The notes under the pieces were generated by a model that saw nothing but the letters and a program-made list of their open reading frames with translations, searched no databases and was not told the origin of the DNA. 43,864 bases of DNA. Origin: Pseudoduganella sp. (lineage in GTDB: Bacteria > Pseudomonadota > Gammaproteobacteria > Burkholderiales > Burkholderiaceae_D). Made by a program: the position numbers and the translations under genes. The stretch covers positions 1 through 43,864 of the forward strand of contig JAJTCO010000056.1 of NCBI GenBank assembly GCA_021323265.1. The letters are read 5' to 3'. Positions 8,840 to 18,520 of the stretch are shown here, one piece after another (position 1 is the first letter of the stretch; each line of letters starts with the position of its first letter).

Positions 8840-9526
8840 ATGGCAACCGATCTGAAACAATTAGGGGAATCGCTCAGCGCCCAGTTCAGGAACCTGAACG
8901 GCGTGCATCCGGGCTTGTGGCCCATCGTGCCGCGCCTGCTGTGCGCCGTCGGCGTGGCCGCGCTGGTGGTGCTGGCGGGCTACTTCGGCTACTGGCAAAC
9001 CCAGTACGAAGAGCTGGAGCAGGGCGCGGCGCAGGAACAGACCCTGCGCGATGAATACCGCATGAAGGTGGGCCAGGCCGTCAACCTGGAAGAGCTCAAG
9101 CGCCAAAAGGAGCAAGTCGACAAGTACGTGGTGCAGATGGAGAAGCAGCTGCCGGGCAAGGCGGAGATGGCGGCGCTGCTGTCGGACATCAACCAGGCCG
9201 GCACCGGGCGCGGCCTGACCTTCGACCTGTTCAAGCCGAACCGGGTGGACGTCAAGGAGTACTACGCCGAACAGCCGATCGAACTGCGCGTGACCGGCAG
9301 CTACCATGACCTGGGCGCCTTCGCCGGCGACCTGGCCGGCATGGCGCGTATCGTCACCCTCAACAATATCTCGCTCGACACCCGCACGCGCGAAGGCAAG
9401 GACCTGGGCGGCGGCCAGTTGCAGCTGAACGCGACCGCCAAGACCTTCCGCTACCTCGATCCGGAAGAAGTGGTCACGCAGCGCAAGGCCGCTGCCGACA
9501 AGAAGAAAAAGGAGGCGAAGAAATGA
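8840..9526 (+). CDS. pilO: Type IV pilus inner-membrane component PilO
   Basis: This 228-residue PilN partner has a cytoplasmic N-terminus, one membrane helix (about residues 33-52), a coiled coil (YEELEQGAAQEQTLRDEY), and a periplasmic domain with YVVQMEKQLPGKAEMAALL and TGSYHDLGAFAGDLAGM, both typical of PilO. The ATG at 8840 lies 10 bp after pilN; an in-frame ATG at 8795 lies inside pilN and adds residues not found in the family. Its last four bases overlap the pilP start (ATGA). Confidence 0.93.
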   Translation: MATDLKQLGESLSAQFRNLNGVHPGLWPIVPRLLCAVGVAALVVLAGYFGYWQTQYEELEQGAAQEQTLRDEYRMKVGQAVNLEELKRQKEQVDKYVVQMEKQLPGKAEMAALLSDINQAGTGRGLTFDLFKPNRVDVKEYYAEQPIELRVTGSYHDLGAFAGDLAGMARIVTLNNISLDTRTREGKDLGGGQLQLNATAKTFRYLDPEEVVTQRKAAADKKKKEAKK

Positions 9527-10050
9527 AGAAATTCGCCCTCGTGCTGTGCGCTCTGCTGTTGAGCGCTTGCGGCGACAGCGACGTGCAGCAGGTGCGCACC
9601 TGGATGAAGGAAATCGACGCGCAGACGCGCCCGACCGTCAAGCCGCTGCCGGAACCGAAGACCTTCACGCCGTTCGCGTACGCCGCCAACGACGTGCTGG
9701 ACCCGTTCAACCCGAGCAAGCTGCTGACCGAACTGGCCAAGAACCGGCCGGGCGGCGCCCAGGCGCCGGACCAGAACCGGCGCAAGGAGTTCCTCGAGAG
9801 CTTCCCGCTGGACGCCATGAAGATGGTCGGCACCATCGAAAAGAACCGCGTGGTGTACGGCCTGGTGCAGATCGACCGTACGGTCTATCAGGTCCGGGCG
9901 GGCCAGTATGCGGGACAGAACTACGGATTGATCACCGGGGTCGACGACGACGCGATCACGGTGCGGGAAATTGTTCAGGATGCGGCCGGCGATTGGGTCG
10001 AGCGCATATCGAAGCTGGAACTGCAGGAAAGTAAGGAGAGCTCCAAATGA
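9523..10050 (+). CDS. pilP: Type IV pilus assembly lipoprotein PilP
   Basis: This 175-residue inner-membrane lipoprotein has signal peptide MKKFALVLCALLLSAC with Cys16 as the lipidation site. A long flexible N-terminal region follows (including DPFNPSKL), then a small beta domain at about residues 90-165 (MKMVGTIEKNRVVYGLVQIDRTVYQVRAGQYAGQ, split here only by function) that binds PilQ N-domains and joins PilNO to the secretin. Both ends overlap their neighbours by four bases (ATGA). Confidence 0.93.
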   Translation: MKKFALVLCALLLSACGDSDVQQVRTWMKEIDAQTRPTVKPLPEPKTFTPFAYAANDVLDPFNPSKLLTELAKNRPGGAQAPDQNRRKEFLESFPLDAMKMVGTIEKNRVVYGLVQIDRTVYQVRAGQYAGQNYGLITGVDDDAITVREIVQDAAGDWVERISKLELQESKESSK

Positions 10051-12200
10051 TCGCCATCAGAACCGTGAAGCGCCTTTGCCGCCAAGTAGGCGTCGTGCTG
10101 GCGCTGGCCGGCAGCGCAGCCGTGGCGCAGGCCCAGCAAGGCAACGCGATCGAATCGATCACGGCCAACCAGCAAGGCAGCAACGTGATCGTGAAGATCC
10201 AGTTGAGGGAGGCGCCGCAGAAGCTGCCGATCGGCTTTGCCATCACCAATCCGGCGCGCATCGCGCTGGACTTCGGCTCCACCGTCAACAGCACCGGCAA
10301 GACCAGCCAGGAAATCAACCTGGGCGACCTGGCCAGCGTCAACGTGGTGCAGGCCGGCGACCGTTCGCGCCTGGTGTTCAACCTCAAGCGCACGCTGAAC
10401 TACGCCACCGCGATCGACGGCAAGGCCGTGATCCTGACCATCGACTCCTCCGGCGGCGTGGCGCAGGCGGTCGACGCGCGCGGCCTGCCGGTGCAGGCGC
10501 CGCAACCGGCGCAGGCGGCCAAGGGCAAGCAACTGCTGCGCGACATCGATTTCCGCCGCGGTAACAACGGCGAAGGCCGCGTGGTGATCGACCTGCCCAA
10601 CAACCAGGTCGCCGTCGACGTGCGCCAGACCGCCACCGGCGTGGTGGTGGACTTCCTCAAGACCGGCCTGCCGGAAACCCTGCGCCGCCGCCTGGACGTG
10701 ACCGACTTCGGCACCCCCGTCAACCGCGTCACCACGGTGCCGCAGGGCGACAACGTGCGCATGACGGTGGAGGCGCATGGCCTGTGGGAGCAGAGCGTGT
10801 ACCAGAGCGACACCCAGCTGGTGGTGGACGTCAAGCCGATCAAGGAAGATCCGAACAAGCTGGTGCAGGGTTCCCAGGGCTACCGCGGCGAGAAGCTCTC
10901 GTTCAACTTCCAGAACGTGGAAGTGCGCGCCGCGCTGCAGGCCATTGCCGACATCTCGGGCCTGAACATCATTACCAGCGACAGCGTGGGCGGCAACCTG
11001 ACCCTGCGCCTGAAGGAAGTGCCGTGGGACCAGGCGCTGGACGTGGTGCTGCAGGCCAAGGGCCTGGACATGCGCAAGAACGGCAGCGTGCTGTGGATCG
11101 CGCCGAAAGAGGAATTGCTGACCAAGGAAAAGCTGGAGCTCGAGCAGCGCGCCCAGATCGCCGACCTGGAGCCGCTCAAGTCCGAGATCTTCCAGCTGAA
11201 CTACCAGAAGGCGGAAGCCTTCCGCACCGTGTTCGGGCTGGAGGGCGACAACCGCAACCGCATCCTGTCCAAGCGCGGCAGCGCCATCATCGAGCCGCGC
11301 ACCAACCAGCTGTTCGTGACCGACATCGCGTCCAAGCTGGAGGAAGTGCGCAAGCTGATCCAGAAGACCGACGTCGCCACGCGCCAGGTGCTGATCGAGG
11401 CGCGCATCGTGGAAGCGTCCGATACCTTCACCCGTACCCTGGGCGCCAAGCTGGGCTTTGCCGACATGCGTGGCATCCGCGGCGGCGACGCCGGCTGGGG
11501 CGTGGGCGGCAACAACCGCCTGGCCGTTTCCGGTAACCAGAACGGCGTGGGCCAGGCCACCGGCGTGGTGCGCGTGGACGACGCCACCTCGTTTGGCAAC
11601 ACCCAGTTCATCAACCTGCCGGCCGCCGGCATCGGCGGCGCCCAGGCCGGCAGCCTGGCCATCAGCCTGTTCAATTCGGCCGCCAACCGCTTCCTGAACC
11701 TGGAACTGTCGGCGCTGGAAGCCGACGGCGCCGGCAAGGTCATTTCCAGCCCGCGCGTGGTCACGGCCGACAAGACCGCCGCCATCATCGAGCAGGGTAT
11801 CGAACTGCCGTACCAGGTGGCCACCTCCAGCGGCGCGACCTCGATCGTGTTCCGCAAGGCCAACCTGAAGCTGGACGTGGTGCCGCAGATTACGCCGGAC
11901 GGCAACGTGGTGCTGGACGTGGACGTGACCAAGGATTCCGTGGCGCAGGAAACGCGCGCCGGCTTCGCCATCGACAACAAGCACGTGAAGACCCAGGTCA
12001 TGGTGGAGAACGGCGGCACGGTGGTGCTGGGCGGTATCTACCAGCAGGTCGAGCGCAACACGGTCAACAAGGTGCCGCTGCTGGGCGACGTCCCGGTGCT
12101 GGGCCACCTGTTCAAGAACAATTCGCGTACCAATGACAAGACCGAACTGCTGGTCTTCATTACGCCAAAGATCGTTACCGACCGCCTCTCTGCGCGTTGA
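10047..12200 (+). CDS. pilQ: Type IV pilus secretin PilQ
   Basis: This 717-residue outer-membrane secretin forms the gated channel for the pilus. A Sec signal peptide ends near AVAQAQ (about residue 30). Two AMIN domains (about 32-125 and 150-245) bind peptidoglycan. A secretin/TonB short N-domain (about 285-350) and an N1 domain (about 360-430) follow. The secretin core runs to the end with VPLLGDVPVLGHLFKN and ELLVFITPKIV. The length is typical for betaproteobacteria. It starts inside the pilP stop codon. A short gap of 37 bp leads to an Ig-like lipoprotein gene on the same strand. Confidence 0.95.
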   Translation: MIAIRTVKRLCRQVGVVLALAGSAAVAQAQQGNAIESITANQQGSNVIVKIQLREAPQKLPIGFAITNPARIALDFGSTVNSTGKTSQEINLGDLASVNVVQAGDRSRLVFNLKRTLNYATAIDGKAVILTIDSSGGVAQAVDARGLPVQAPQPAQAAKGKQLLRDIDFRRGNNGEGRVVIDLPNNQVAVDVRQTATGVVVDFLKTGLPETLRRRLDVTDFGTPVNRVTTVPQGDNVRMTVEAHGLWEQSVYQSDTQLVVDVKPIKEDPNKLVQGSQGYRGEKLSFNFQNVEVRAALQAIADISGLNIITSDSVGGNLTLRLKEVPWDQALDVVLQAKGLDMRKNGSVLWIAPKEELLTKEKLELEQRAQIADLEPLKSEIFQLNYQKAEAFRTVFGLEGDNRNRILSKRGSAIIEPRTNQLFVTDIASKLEEVRKLIQKTDVATRQVLIEARIVEASDTFTRTLGAKLGFADMRGIRGGDAGWGVGGNNRLAVSGNQNGVGQATGVVRVDDATSFGNTQFINLPAAGIGGAQAGSLAISLFNSAANRFLNLELSALEADGAGKVISSPRVVTADKTAAIIEQGIELPYQVATSSGATSIVFRKANLKLDVVPQITPDGNVVLDVDVTKDSVAQETRAGFAIDNKHVKTQVMVENGGTVVLGGIYQQVERNTVNKVPLLGDVPVLGHLFKNNSRTNDKTELLVFITPKIVTDRLSAR

Positions 12201-12237
12201 GACGAAATCCAGTGTCATCAGAAAAAGGGTTAGAGAA

Positions 12238-14460
12238 ATGACGAACGTTTTACGAAAACTGACTGGCTGGGCGGGGGCTGTGGCCTGTGCCGGCCTGCTG
12301 GCCGCCTGCGGCGGCGGCGGCGGTTCGCCCGGCGCGACGCCGAACAATCCGGACCCGACGGCGCCCAAAGCGGCGACCATCGTGGTCTCGTCCAGTGCCG
12401 GCACCATCGCCTCGTCCGGCCAGGACGGCACCGAAGTGACCCTGACCGCCCTGGTCAAGGACGCCAACAACCGCGCCGTGCCCGGCGCCACCGTGGTGTT
12501 CAAGGCCAGCTCCGGCAGCATCAGCACCAGCAACGGCGTCACCAATTCGGACGGCATCGTGACCGAAAAGCTCAGCACCAAGGGCGATTCCTCGCTGCGC
12601 GACATCAAGATTTCCGCCAGCTCGAATGGCGTCACGTCCAATGAGATCGTGGTCAAGGTGGTGCAGGCCACCCAGACCCTGATCCTGAGCACCGATGCGC
12701 CGACCCTGAGCTCGTCCGGCGCGTCCGGCTCGGAAGTCACCGTCAAGGCGCTGGTCAAGGATTCCAGCAATGCCGTCATGCCCGGCGTGCGGGTGGACCT
12801 GGCCGTCGATTCGGGCAGCCTGAACATCGCTAACCGCGTCACGGACAACCTTGGCCTGGTGACAGGCAAGCTGTCCACCGGCGGCGACCCATCGAGCCGC
12901 ACGATCAAGGTGACCGGCAGCATCCCAGGCGTCGCGCCGGTGTCGGTGTTCGTCGTGGTAAGCGGCACCAAGCTGACCGTCAATGCCAACAGCACCGTCA
13001 ATATCGGCACCACCACGGACGTCACCGTCAAGCTGGTCGATTCGGCCGGCAACGCGCTCTCCGGCCAGCCGGTGACGTTCAGCTCCGGGGCTAATGCGCT
13101 GGTGGTGAAGGGGGGCGGCGCTGCCGTGACCAATTCCGCCGGCCAGCTGATCCTGAGCTACACCGCCAACGGCGGCACGGCCGATACCATTACCGTGCGC
13201 TCCCTGGGTGAAACCGCATCGGCCCACATTGCCATCAGCTCGGCCAACTTCACCGTGGGCGCCGCAGGCGGCGTGGCCAACATCAATGCCTGCGTACCGG
13301 TCGCGGTGCACAGCGACAATGGCGGCGTGCCGACCAACGGCACCGTGATTGTCGGCAGCTCGCGCGGCAGCGTGTTTACCGACGCCGGTTGCACCACGCC
13401 CATGAGTTCTGGCATTGCGCTGGTCAACGGCAACGCCACGGCCTACGTGCAGGCGACCAGCCCGGGCGTGTCCACCCTGACCGCCAACGTGGTCGGCGGC
13501 GCCACCACCCAGGGCAGCCTGGAATTCGTCGCGCCGCTGCTCGCTTCGTCCAACATCACCGTGCAGGCCGATCCGGCCGTGGTGGGCGCCAACACGGCCG
13601 GCAGCACCACGCAGCAGGCCACCATCCGCGCCGTCGTGCGTGATGGCACCGCAGCCAACAACCTGGTCAAGAACGCCCTGGTCACCTTCAGCATCGTCAG
13701 CGACGCCAGCGGCGGCACCCTGACCCAGCCGTCCCTGGTGGCCACCGGCGCCGATGGCGCGGCCACCGTCAGCTATGTGGCCGGCACCTCCGCCACGGCG
13801 CTGAACGGCGTGGTGATCCGCGCCCAGCTGCAGGGCGCGACCACGGCGTCCAGCACCACCACCCTGACCGTGTCGAAGATGTCGCTGTTCATCAGCGCCG
13901 GTACCGGCAACCTGACCGAGCCGGACGGGCCGACCAAGTACCGCAAGGACTACACCGTCATCATCACCGATGCCAGCGGTAACGCCGTGCCGGGCGTGAA
14001 CATCACCGCCTCCGTGGTGCCGCGCTACTACTACAAGGGCATCCTGGAGTTCCCTGGCTCCGACGGCCCGTGGCAGCTGCCGCTCTCCACTCCGCCGTTC
14101 TCCTGCCCGAACGAGGACACCAACCGCGACGGTATCAAGAACCCGGGCGAGGACGTCAACAACAATGGCGAGCTGACGCCGGGCATCCCGGTCTCGGTTT
14201 CGGTCGGCGCCACCACCGACGCCAACGGCACCGCCATCGTGACGCTGACCTATCCGAAGGACCGCGCCAACTGGCTGGCCGTGGACTTGACGATCCGCGG
14301 CGCGGTGCAGGGTTCGGAGGCGATCTACAAGGCCTTCATCCCGCGCCTGCCGGGCGTGGTGAGCGACTTCAGCGACCGACGCAACGATCCACCGGGCAAA
14401 TTCAGCCCGTTCGGCCAGGTGAACACCGGCACCTACGCGGACTGCCTCAACCCGAATTGA
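12238..14460 (+). CDS. Ig-like (Big_1-type) repeat lipoprotein, function unknown
   Basis: This 740-residue protein has a lipoprotein signal with lipobox LLAAC (Cys24) followed by a Gly run and a Pro/Thr linker. The body consists of repeated immunoglobulin-like units of about 100 residues with the pattern VTLTALVKDANNRAVPGATVVF...SDGIVTEKLS, here broken into pieces, typical of bacterial Ig-like group 1 (invasin/intimin-type) domains. At least five units are visible. Residues 627-645 (DTNRDGIKNPGED and NNNGELTPG) resemble a calcium-binding loop. The ATG at 12238 was chosen because it gives the lipoprotein signal; an upstream in-frame start lies inside pilQ. It sits between pilQ and aroK, so a role at the cell surface linked to pili or adhesion is plausible but not shown. 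Confidence 0.85.
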   Translation: MTNVLRKLTGWAGAVACAGLLAACGGGGGSPGATPNNPDPTAPKAATIVVSSSAGTIASSGQDGTEVTLTALVKDANNRAVPGATVVFKASSGSISTSNGVTNSDGIVTEKLSTKGDSSLRDIKISASSNGVTSNEIVVKVVQATQTLILSTDAPTLSSSGASGSEVTVKALVKDSSNAVMPGVRVDLAVDSGSLNIANRVTDNLGLVTGKLSTGGDPSSRTIKVTGSIPGVAPVSVFVVVSGTKLTVNANSTVNIGTTTDVTVKLVDSAGNALSGQPVTFSSGANALVVKGGGAAVTNSAGQLILSYTANGGTADTITVRSLGETASAHIAISSANFTVGAAGGVANINACVPVAVHSDNGGVPTNGTVIVGSSRGSVFTDAGCTTPMSSGIALVNGNATAYVQATSPGVSTLTANVVGGATTQGSLEFVAPLLASSNITVQADPAVVGANTAGSTTQQATIRAVVRDGTAANNLVKNALVTFSIVSDASGGTLTQPSLVATGADGAATVSYVAGTSATALNGVVIRAQLQGATTASSTTTLTVSKMSLFISAGTGNLTEPDGPTKYRKDYTVIITDASGNAVPGVNITASVVPRYYYKGILEFPGSDGPWQLPLSTPPFSCPNEDTNRDGIKNPGEDVNNNGELTPGIPVSVSVGATTDANGTAIVTLTYPKDRANWLAVDLTIRGAVQGSEAIYKAFIPRLPGVVSDFSDRRNDPPGKFSPFGQVNTGTYADCLNPN

Positions 14461-14474
14461 GCTATCATGCGTGA

Positions 14475-16121
14475 ATGCAAAATGTTTACTTAGTCGGACT
14501 GATGGGGGCGGGCAAGACGACCATCGGTCGTCAGCTCGCCCGCAAGCTGGGCCTGCGCTTCATCGATTCCGACCACGAAATTGAAAGCCGCACGGGCGCC
14601 TCGATCCCGTGGATCTTCGAGATTGAAGGCGAACCGGCTTTCCGCCGCCGGGAAGCGGACGTGATCCGCGACCTGACCTGCCAGCAAGGCATCGTGCTGG
14701 CCACCGGCGGTGGCGCCATCCTCAACGAAGGCAGCCGCGTCCTGCTCAAGGAGCGCGGCACCGTCATATACCTGCGGGCATCGGTCAACTCGATCCTGGC
14801 CCGCACGGCGCACGACAAGAACCGGCCCCTGTTGCAGACGGCCGACCCGCGCAGGAAACTGGAAGAGCTGCTGGCGCAGCGCGAGCCACTCTACATGGAG
14901 ATGGCCGACCTGGTCGTCGACACCGGCCGTCCCAACGTACAATCGATGGTCCAGACCATCATCAACCAGCTTGACGCGCTGGCCTGCCAGGCCGCGCCCA
15001 ACTGCGTGACCAAGGCACAACCCGCAATGAACGAACAGACCACCATACTGCTCAACGTCGACCTGGGCGAACGCAGCTACCCGATCGCCATCGGCCCGTC
15101 CCTGCTGGACGACCCCCATTTGCTGGCGCGCCACGTCAGCGGCAACAAGGTGGCCATCGTCACCAATGAGACCGTGGCGCCGCTGTACCTGGAGCGCGTG
15201 CGCGCCCCGCTGGCGGCGGCCGGCAAGGAAGTGATCACCGTCGTGCTGCCGGACGGCGAGGAGCACAAGCACTGGGAATCGCTGATGCGGGTTTTCGATG
15301 CCCTGCTGGCGAACAAGGCCGACCGCAAGACCACCCTGCTGGCGCTGGGCGGCGGCGTGATCGGCGACATGACCGGCTACGCGGCCGCTTCCTACATGCG
15401 CGGCGTGGATTTCGTGCAGGTGCCCACCACCTTGCTGTCGCAGGTCGATTCCTCGGTCGGCGGCAAGACCGGCATCAACCACCCGCTGGGCAAGAACATG
15501 ATCGGCGCCTTCTACCAGCCCAAGGCGGTGATCGCCGACACCGCCACGCTGGAGACGCTGCCGGCGCGCGAGCTGTCGGCCGGCCTGGCGGAGGTGATCA
15601 AGTACGGCTGCATCATCGACGTCCCGTTCTTCGAGTGGATCGAAGAGAACATCGCGCTGCTGACGGCGCGCGACAAGGGCGCCCTGGCCTATGCCATCGC
15701 GCGATCCTGCGAAATCAAGGCCGACGTCGTGCGCCAGGACGAGCGCGAAGGCGGCCTGCGCGCCATCCTCAATTTCGGCCACACCTTCGGCCACGCCATC
15801 GAGGCCGGCATGGGGTACGGCGCCTGGCTGCACGGCGAGGCGGTCGGCTGCGGCATGGTGATGGCGGCCGACCTGTCGCACCGCCTCGGCTACATCGACG
15901 GCGCGACGCTGGAGCGCATCCGCGCCCTGGTGGCCGCCGCCGGCCTGCCGGTGCAGGCGCCCAACCTGGGCCACGAGCGCTGGCTGGAGCTGATGGAAGT
16001 GGACAAGAAGAACGAGGGCGGGGCGATCAAGTTCATCCTGCTCGACCCGCTGGGCAAAGCCCGCATCACCACGGCGCCGCAAGAGGCGCTGCTGCAAACC
16101 CTGGACGCCTGCACGGAGTAA
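14475..16121 (+). CDS. aroKB: Fused shikimate kinase / 3-dehydroquinate synthase
   Basis: One uninterrupted 548-codon frame encodes two shikimate-pathway enzymes. Residues 1-~175 are AroK: P-loop GLMGAGKTT, shikimate-binding D34 region (IDSDHEIE), FRRREADV and ATGGGA. Residues ~185-548 are AroB: the NAD-binding [43 protein letters not shown] and [14 protein letters not shown] with the metal-binding histidines. The join reads [15 protein letters not shown]. In most relatives aroK and aroB are separate adjacent genes. A possible internal aroB start is ATG at 15027, but it has no clear ribosome binding site, so a true fusion is favoured. A sequencing error at the join cannot be excluded; TGA occurs in the +1 frame at 15006-15009. 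Confidence 0.9.
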   Translation: MQNVYLVGLMGAGKTTIGRQLARKLGLRFIDSDHEIESRTGASIPWIFEIEGEPAFRRREADVIRDLTCQQGIVLATGGGAILNEGSRVLLKERGTVIYLRASVNSILARTAHDKNRPLLQTADPRRKLEELLAQREPLYMEMADLVVDTGRPNVQSMVQTIINQLDALACQAAPNCVTKAQPAMNEQTTILLNVDLGERSYPIAIGPSLLDDPHLLARHVSGNKVAIVTNETVAPLYLERVRAPLAAAGKEVITVVLPDGEEHKHWESLMRVFDALLANKADRKTTLLALGGGVIGDMTGYAAASYMRGVDFVQVPTTLLSQVDSSVGGKTGINHPLGKNMIGAFYQPKAVIADTATLETLPARELSAGLAEVIKYGCIIDVPFFEWIEENIALLTARDKGALAYAIARSCEIKADVVRQDEREGGLRAILNFGHTFGHAIEAGMGYGAWLHGEAVGCGMVMAADLSHRLGYIDGATLERIRALVAAAGLPVQAPNLGHERWLELMEVDKKNEGGAIKFILLDPLGKARITTAPQEALLQTLDACTE

Positions 16122-16124
16122 GAA

Positions 16125-17255
16125 TTGGAAGAGACGCTCGCCCCCTACGCAGCACATTCTGACAAGGGGCGCGGCCGCCGCTTCCCCGAAACCGCGCATG
16201 CATCGCGCTCCCAGTTCCAGCGTGACCGCGACCGCATCATCCACTCGACTGCCTTCCGCCGGCTCGAATACAAGACGCAGGTCTTCCTCAACCACGAGGG
16301 CGACCTGTTCCGCACGCGCCTGACGCACAGCCTGGAAGTGGCGCAGATCGGCCGCTCGCTGGCGCGCAACCTGCGCCTCAATGAAGACCTGGTGGAAGCC
16401 ATCGCGCTGGCGCACGACCTGGGGCACACGCCGTTCGGCCACGTGGGCCAGGACGTGCTGCACGAATGCATGAAGGAGCATGGCGGCTTCGAACACAACC
16501 TGCAAAGCCTGCGCGTGGTGGATGTGCTGGAGGAGCAGTACGGCGCGTTCGACGGTCTGAACCTGATGTTCGAGACGCGCGAAGGCATCCTGAAGCACTG
16601 CTCCGTCAACAACGCCAGGCAGCTCGGCGAGGTGGCGCAGCGCTTCCTTGACAAGACCCAGCCCTCGCTGGAAGCGCAACTGACCAACCTGGCCGACGAA
16701 ATCGCCTACAACAGCCACGACATCGACGACGGCCTGCGTTCCGGCCTGATCACGATCGCGCAGCTGGAAGAGGTGGCGTTCTTTGGCCGCCTGTGGCGCG
16801 CAGTGCAGGATGCGTATCCCGGCCTGTCGGGCCGCCGCGCGATCTACGAGACCCTGCGCCGCCTCATCACCGCGCTGGCCGACAACCTGATCGCCACCTC
16901 GCAGGAGCGCATTGCCGGCCACAACCCGCAAAGCCTGGACGAGGTGCGCGCCGCGCCGCCGCTGATCCGCTTCTCCGACCAGATGCGCAAGGACGCCACG
17001 GAGCTCAAGCGCTTCCTGATGGAGAACCTGTACCGCCATTACAAGGTGAACCGCATGCGCCTGAAAGCCAGCCGCATGGTGCGCGAGCTGTACCAGGCGT
17101 TCACCGCCGATCCGGCACTGCTGCCGCCCGACTACCGCTGCGAGCGCGGCGACGCCACGGCGCAGGCGCGCCGCATCGCCGACTACATCGCCGGCATGAC
17201 CGACCGCTATGCCATCGCCGAGCATCGCCGCATCTATTCCCTGGAAGACCTTTGA
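16125..17255 (+). CDS. dgt: Deoxyguanosinetriphosphate triphosphohydrolase-like protein
   Basis: This 376-residue HD-domain hydrolase belongs to the dGTPase family, which cleaves dNTPs to nucleosides and triphosphate and so adjusts nucleotide pools. The metal site is seen in RLTHSLEV (His68), [13 protein letters not shown] (His97-Asp98) and [12 protein letters not shown]. The start is TTG at 16125, the only in-frame candidate of the right length, with GGAG six bases before it. It lies 3 bp after aroKB, so it ends the pil-aro transcription unit, a conserved order in Burkholderiales. Confidence 0.92.
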   Translation: MEETLAPYAAHSDKGRGRRFPETAHASRSQFQRDRDRIIHSTAFRRLEYKTQVFLNHEGDLFRTRLTHSLEVAQIGRSLARNLRLNEDLVEAIALAHDLGHTPFGHVGQDVLHECMKEHGGFEHNLQSLRVVDVLEEQYGAFDGLNLMFETREGILKHCSVNNARQLGEVAQRFLDKTQPSLEAQLTNLADEIAYNSHDIDDGLRSGLITIAQLEEVAFFGRLWRAVQDAYPGLSGRRAIYETLRRLITALADNLIATSQERIAGHNPQSLDEVRAAPPLIRFSDQMRKDATELKRFLMENLYRHYKVNRMRLKASRMVRELYQAFTADPALLPPDYRCERGDATAQARRIADYIAGMTDRYAIAEHRRIYSLEDL

Positions 17256-17345
17256 TCCGCCGCAAACCTGTTGCACTTGGGCTTGCTTGAACTATGGCGC
17301 GCAATGCGCGACCATGAAGCTTAGGTCCCACCTGACGGAGGCGTC

Positions 17346-17582
17346 ATGGTCGACGAGCAAGATGAACTCAGGCAGAGCACCGCGCGCCGCCTGTCCGCGA
17401 TCGAATGCGATGTTGCGGTAATCAAGTCCAATTACGCGACCAAGGAAGATATTGCCCGGATCGAGACTCAGATAGCGCGCATGGAAACGCGCATGGTCAA
17501 ATGGGTGATCGGCGCGCTGGCTGGCAGCCTGGTCGCTGCCGTGGGCACGGCCATCAACATGGCCAAGCTTTTTGCCGGGTAG
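17346..17582 (+). CDS. Small coiled-coil protein with C-terminal membrane helix
   Basis: This 78-residue protein of unknown function has a charged coiled-coil N-terminus (QDELRQSTARRLSAIECDV and KEDIARIETQIARMETRM) and a C-terminal hydrophobic helix (about 52-75, VIGALAGSLVAAVGTAINMA). A strong GGAGG at 17337-17341 precedes the ATG. The layout resembles XhlA/DUF1640-like tail-anchored proteins. A protein of the same plan but different sequence is encoded at 30543-30920. Confidence 0.7.
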   Translation: MVDEQDELRQSTARRLSAIECDVAVIKSNYATKEDIARIETQIARMETRMVKWVIGALAGSLVAAVGTAINMAKLFAG

Positions 17583-17594
17583 GTTCCCGGCCGC

Positions 17595-18047
17595 CTATTT
17601 GCGCAGGCGCCATTCCTCTTCCGAGGCCAGCTGCAGTCGGCTGTTGCTGCTCATCTGGCCGGTACCTGTCACCGCGCGGAACTCCTTGGCGTAGCGGACG
17701 TATAAGGGCGTTCCCTGCTGCACTTCGATCTCCAGTCTGTCACTGGTGATGCCCGGCATGAACAGTACCGGCTGGCGGATCGACAGCAGGTACTTGCCAG
17801 GCGCCAGGCGCAGGCACTGCGTCTGCCCGACGCCCAGCGTGCCGGCCCGCTCCTCGCCGACGTACAGGAAAGGCTTTTCCGGGTTGAGCGAATGGTAGGA
17901 CGTCTGGTTACGGTAGACGTGGACGATGCAGGCGGCGCTCGGCGACTGGACGCCGGCCAGCTGCGCAGCCGGCGGCGTGCTCGCCGGCGCGACAGCGCAG
18001 GCGGCCAGGGCCAGGGGCAGCAGCATTGGCAGGAAATGGAGGCGCAT
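17595..18047 (-). CDS. Putative lipoprotein (DUF2846-like)
   Basis: This 150-residue protein begins with a lipoprotein signal (MRLHFLPMLLPLALAAC, Cys17). The mature part has a beta-rich pattern with CIVHVYRN, PFLYVGEERAGTL and CLRLAPGKYLLSI, which recalls DUF2846-like lipoproteins. No enzymatic motif is visible and its function is unknown. A longer frame exists upstream, but the ATG at 18047 gives the signal peptide. It lies downstream of the DUF1272 gene and the mutY row on the same strand. Confidence 0.75.
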   Translation of the reverse strand: MRLHFLPMLLPLALAACAVAPASTPPAAQLAGVQSPSAACIVHVYRNQTSYHSLNPEKPFLYVGEERAGTLGVGQTQCLRLAPGKYLLSIRQPVLFMPGITSDRLEIEVQQGTPLYVRYAKEFRAVTGTGQMSSNSRLQLASEEEWRLRK

Positions 18048-18131
18048 ACGGATGATATTGTCAAATGGATAATCATCTTCCCACACGGCGCGCAAACGAG
18101 CAAGTTTCAGGGCACGCGCCTGGGCTTGCAT

Positions 18132-18440
18132 TCAGCGTTCGTGTGGCGCCAGGCCGGCCAGGCGGTGCAACAGTTCGGCGTGGGCCGTCAAGTCCTTCGG
18201 CCGGTGCTTGATGGCCGTGCTGGCCGGGTATTGGCCCAGGTAGTTCCCGTTGCGCCAGTTGTGCGAGGGCCGAACGGGGCGCGCCACCAGCCCGCCGCCG
18301 CAATTGGGGCAGGTTCCCTGGAACAGGCCATCGGCGCAGCTGGCGCAATACGTGCATTCGAAGCTGCAGACGCGGGCTTCGGTCGATGCCGGCGGCAAGG
18401 AGCCGTTGCAGTGCTCACAGGAAGGGCGTAGTTCCAGCAT
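18132..18440 (-). CDS. DUF1272 family zinc-ribbon protein
   Basis: This 102-residue cytoplasmic protein starts with MLELRPSCEHCNGSLPP and contains CSFECTYCASCADG and GTCPNCGGGLV, giving four Cys pairs that should bind zinc. RPVRPSHNW follows, as in DUF1272. The C-terminal ~35 residues are an extension beyond the core family. The function of DUF1272 is unknown. It lies about 80 bp after mutY on the same strand, and may be cotranscribed. Confidence 0.85.
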   Translation of the reverse strand: MLELRPSCEHCNGSLPPASTEARVCSFECTYCASCADGLFQGTCPNCGGGLVARPVRPSHNWRNGNYLGQYPASTAIKHRPKDLTAHAELLHRLAGLAPHER

Positions 18441-18520
18441 GTTCTCTCCAGCAGGTTGCAGGTGCCGGAAAGTCTAGCCGAAGCGCCGCAAATTTGCAGG
18501 CGGCGCTGCGGCGCGGCCGT

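Noticed and set aside
9975..13133. 1052-codon minus-strand open frame
   Set aside because: It is antisense to pilQ and the Ig-like gene, has no start signal and no recognisable domain, while the plus-strand genes are clear.
14490..17276. 928-codon minus-strand open frame
   Set aside because: It is a shadow of aroKB and dgt on the opposite strand, with no motif of its own.
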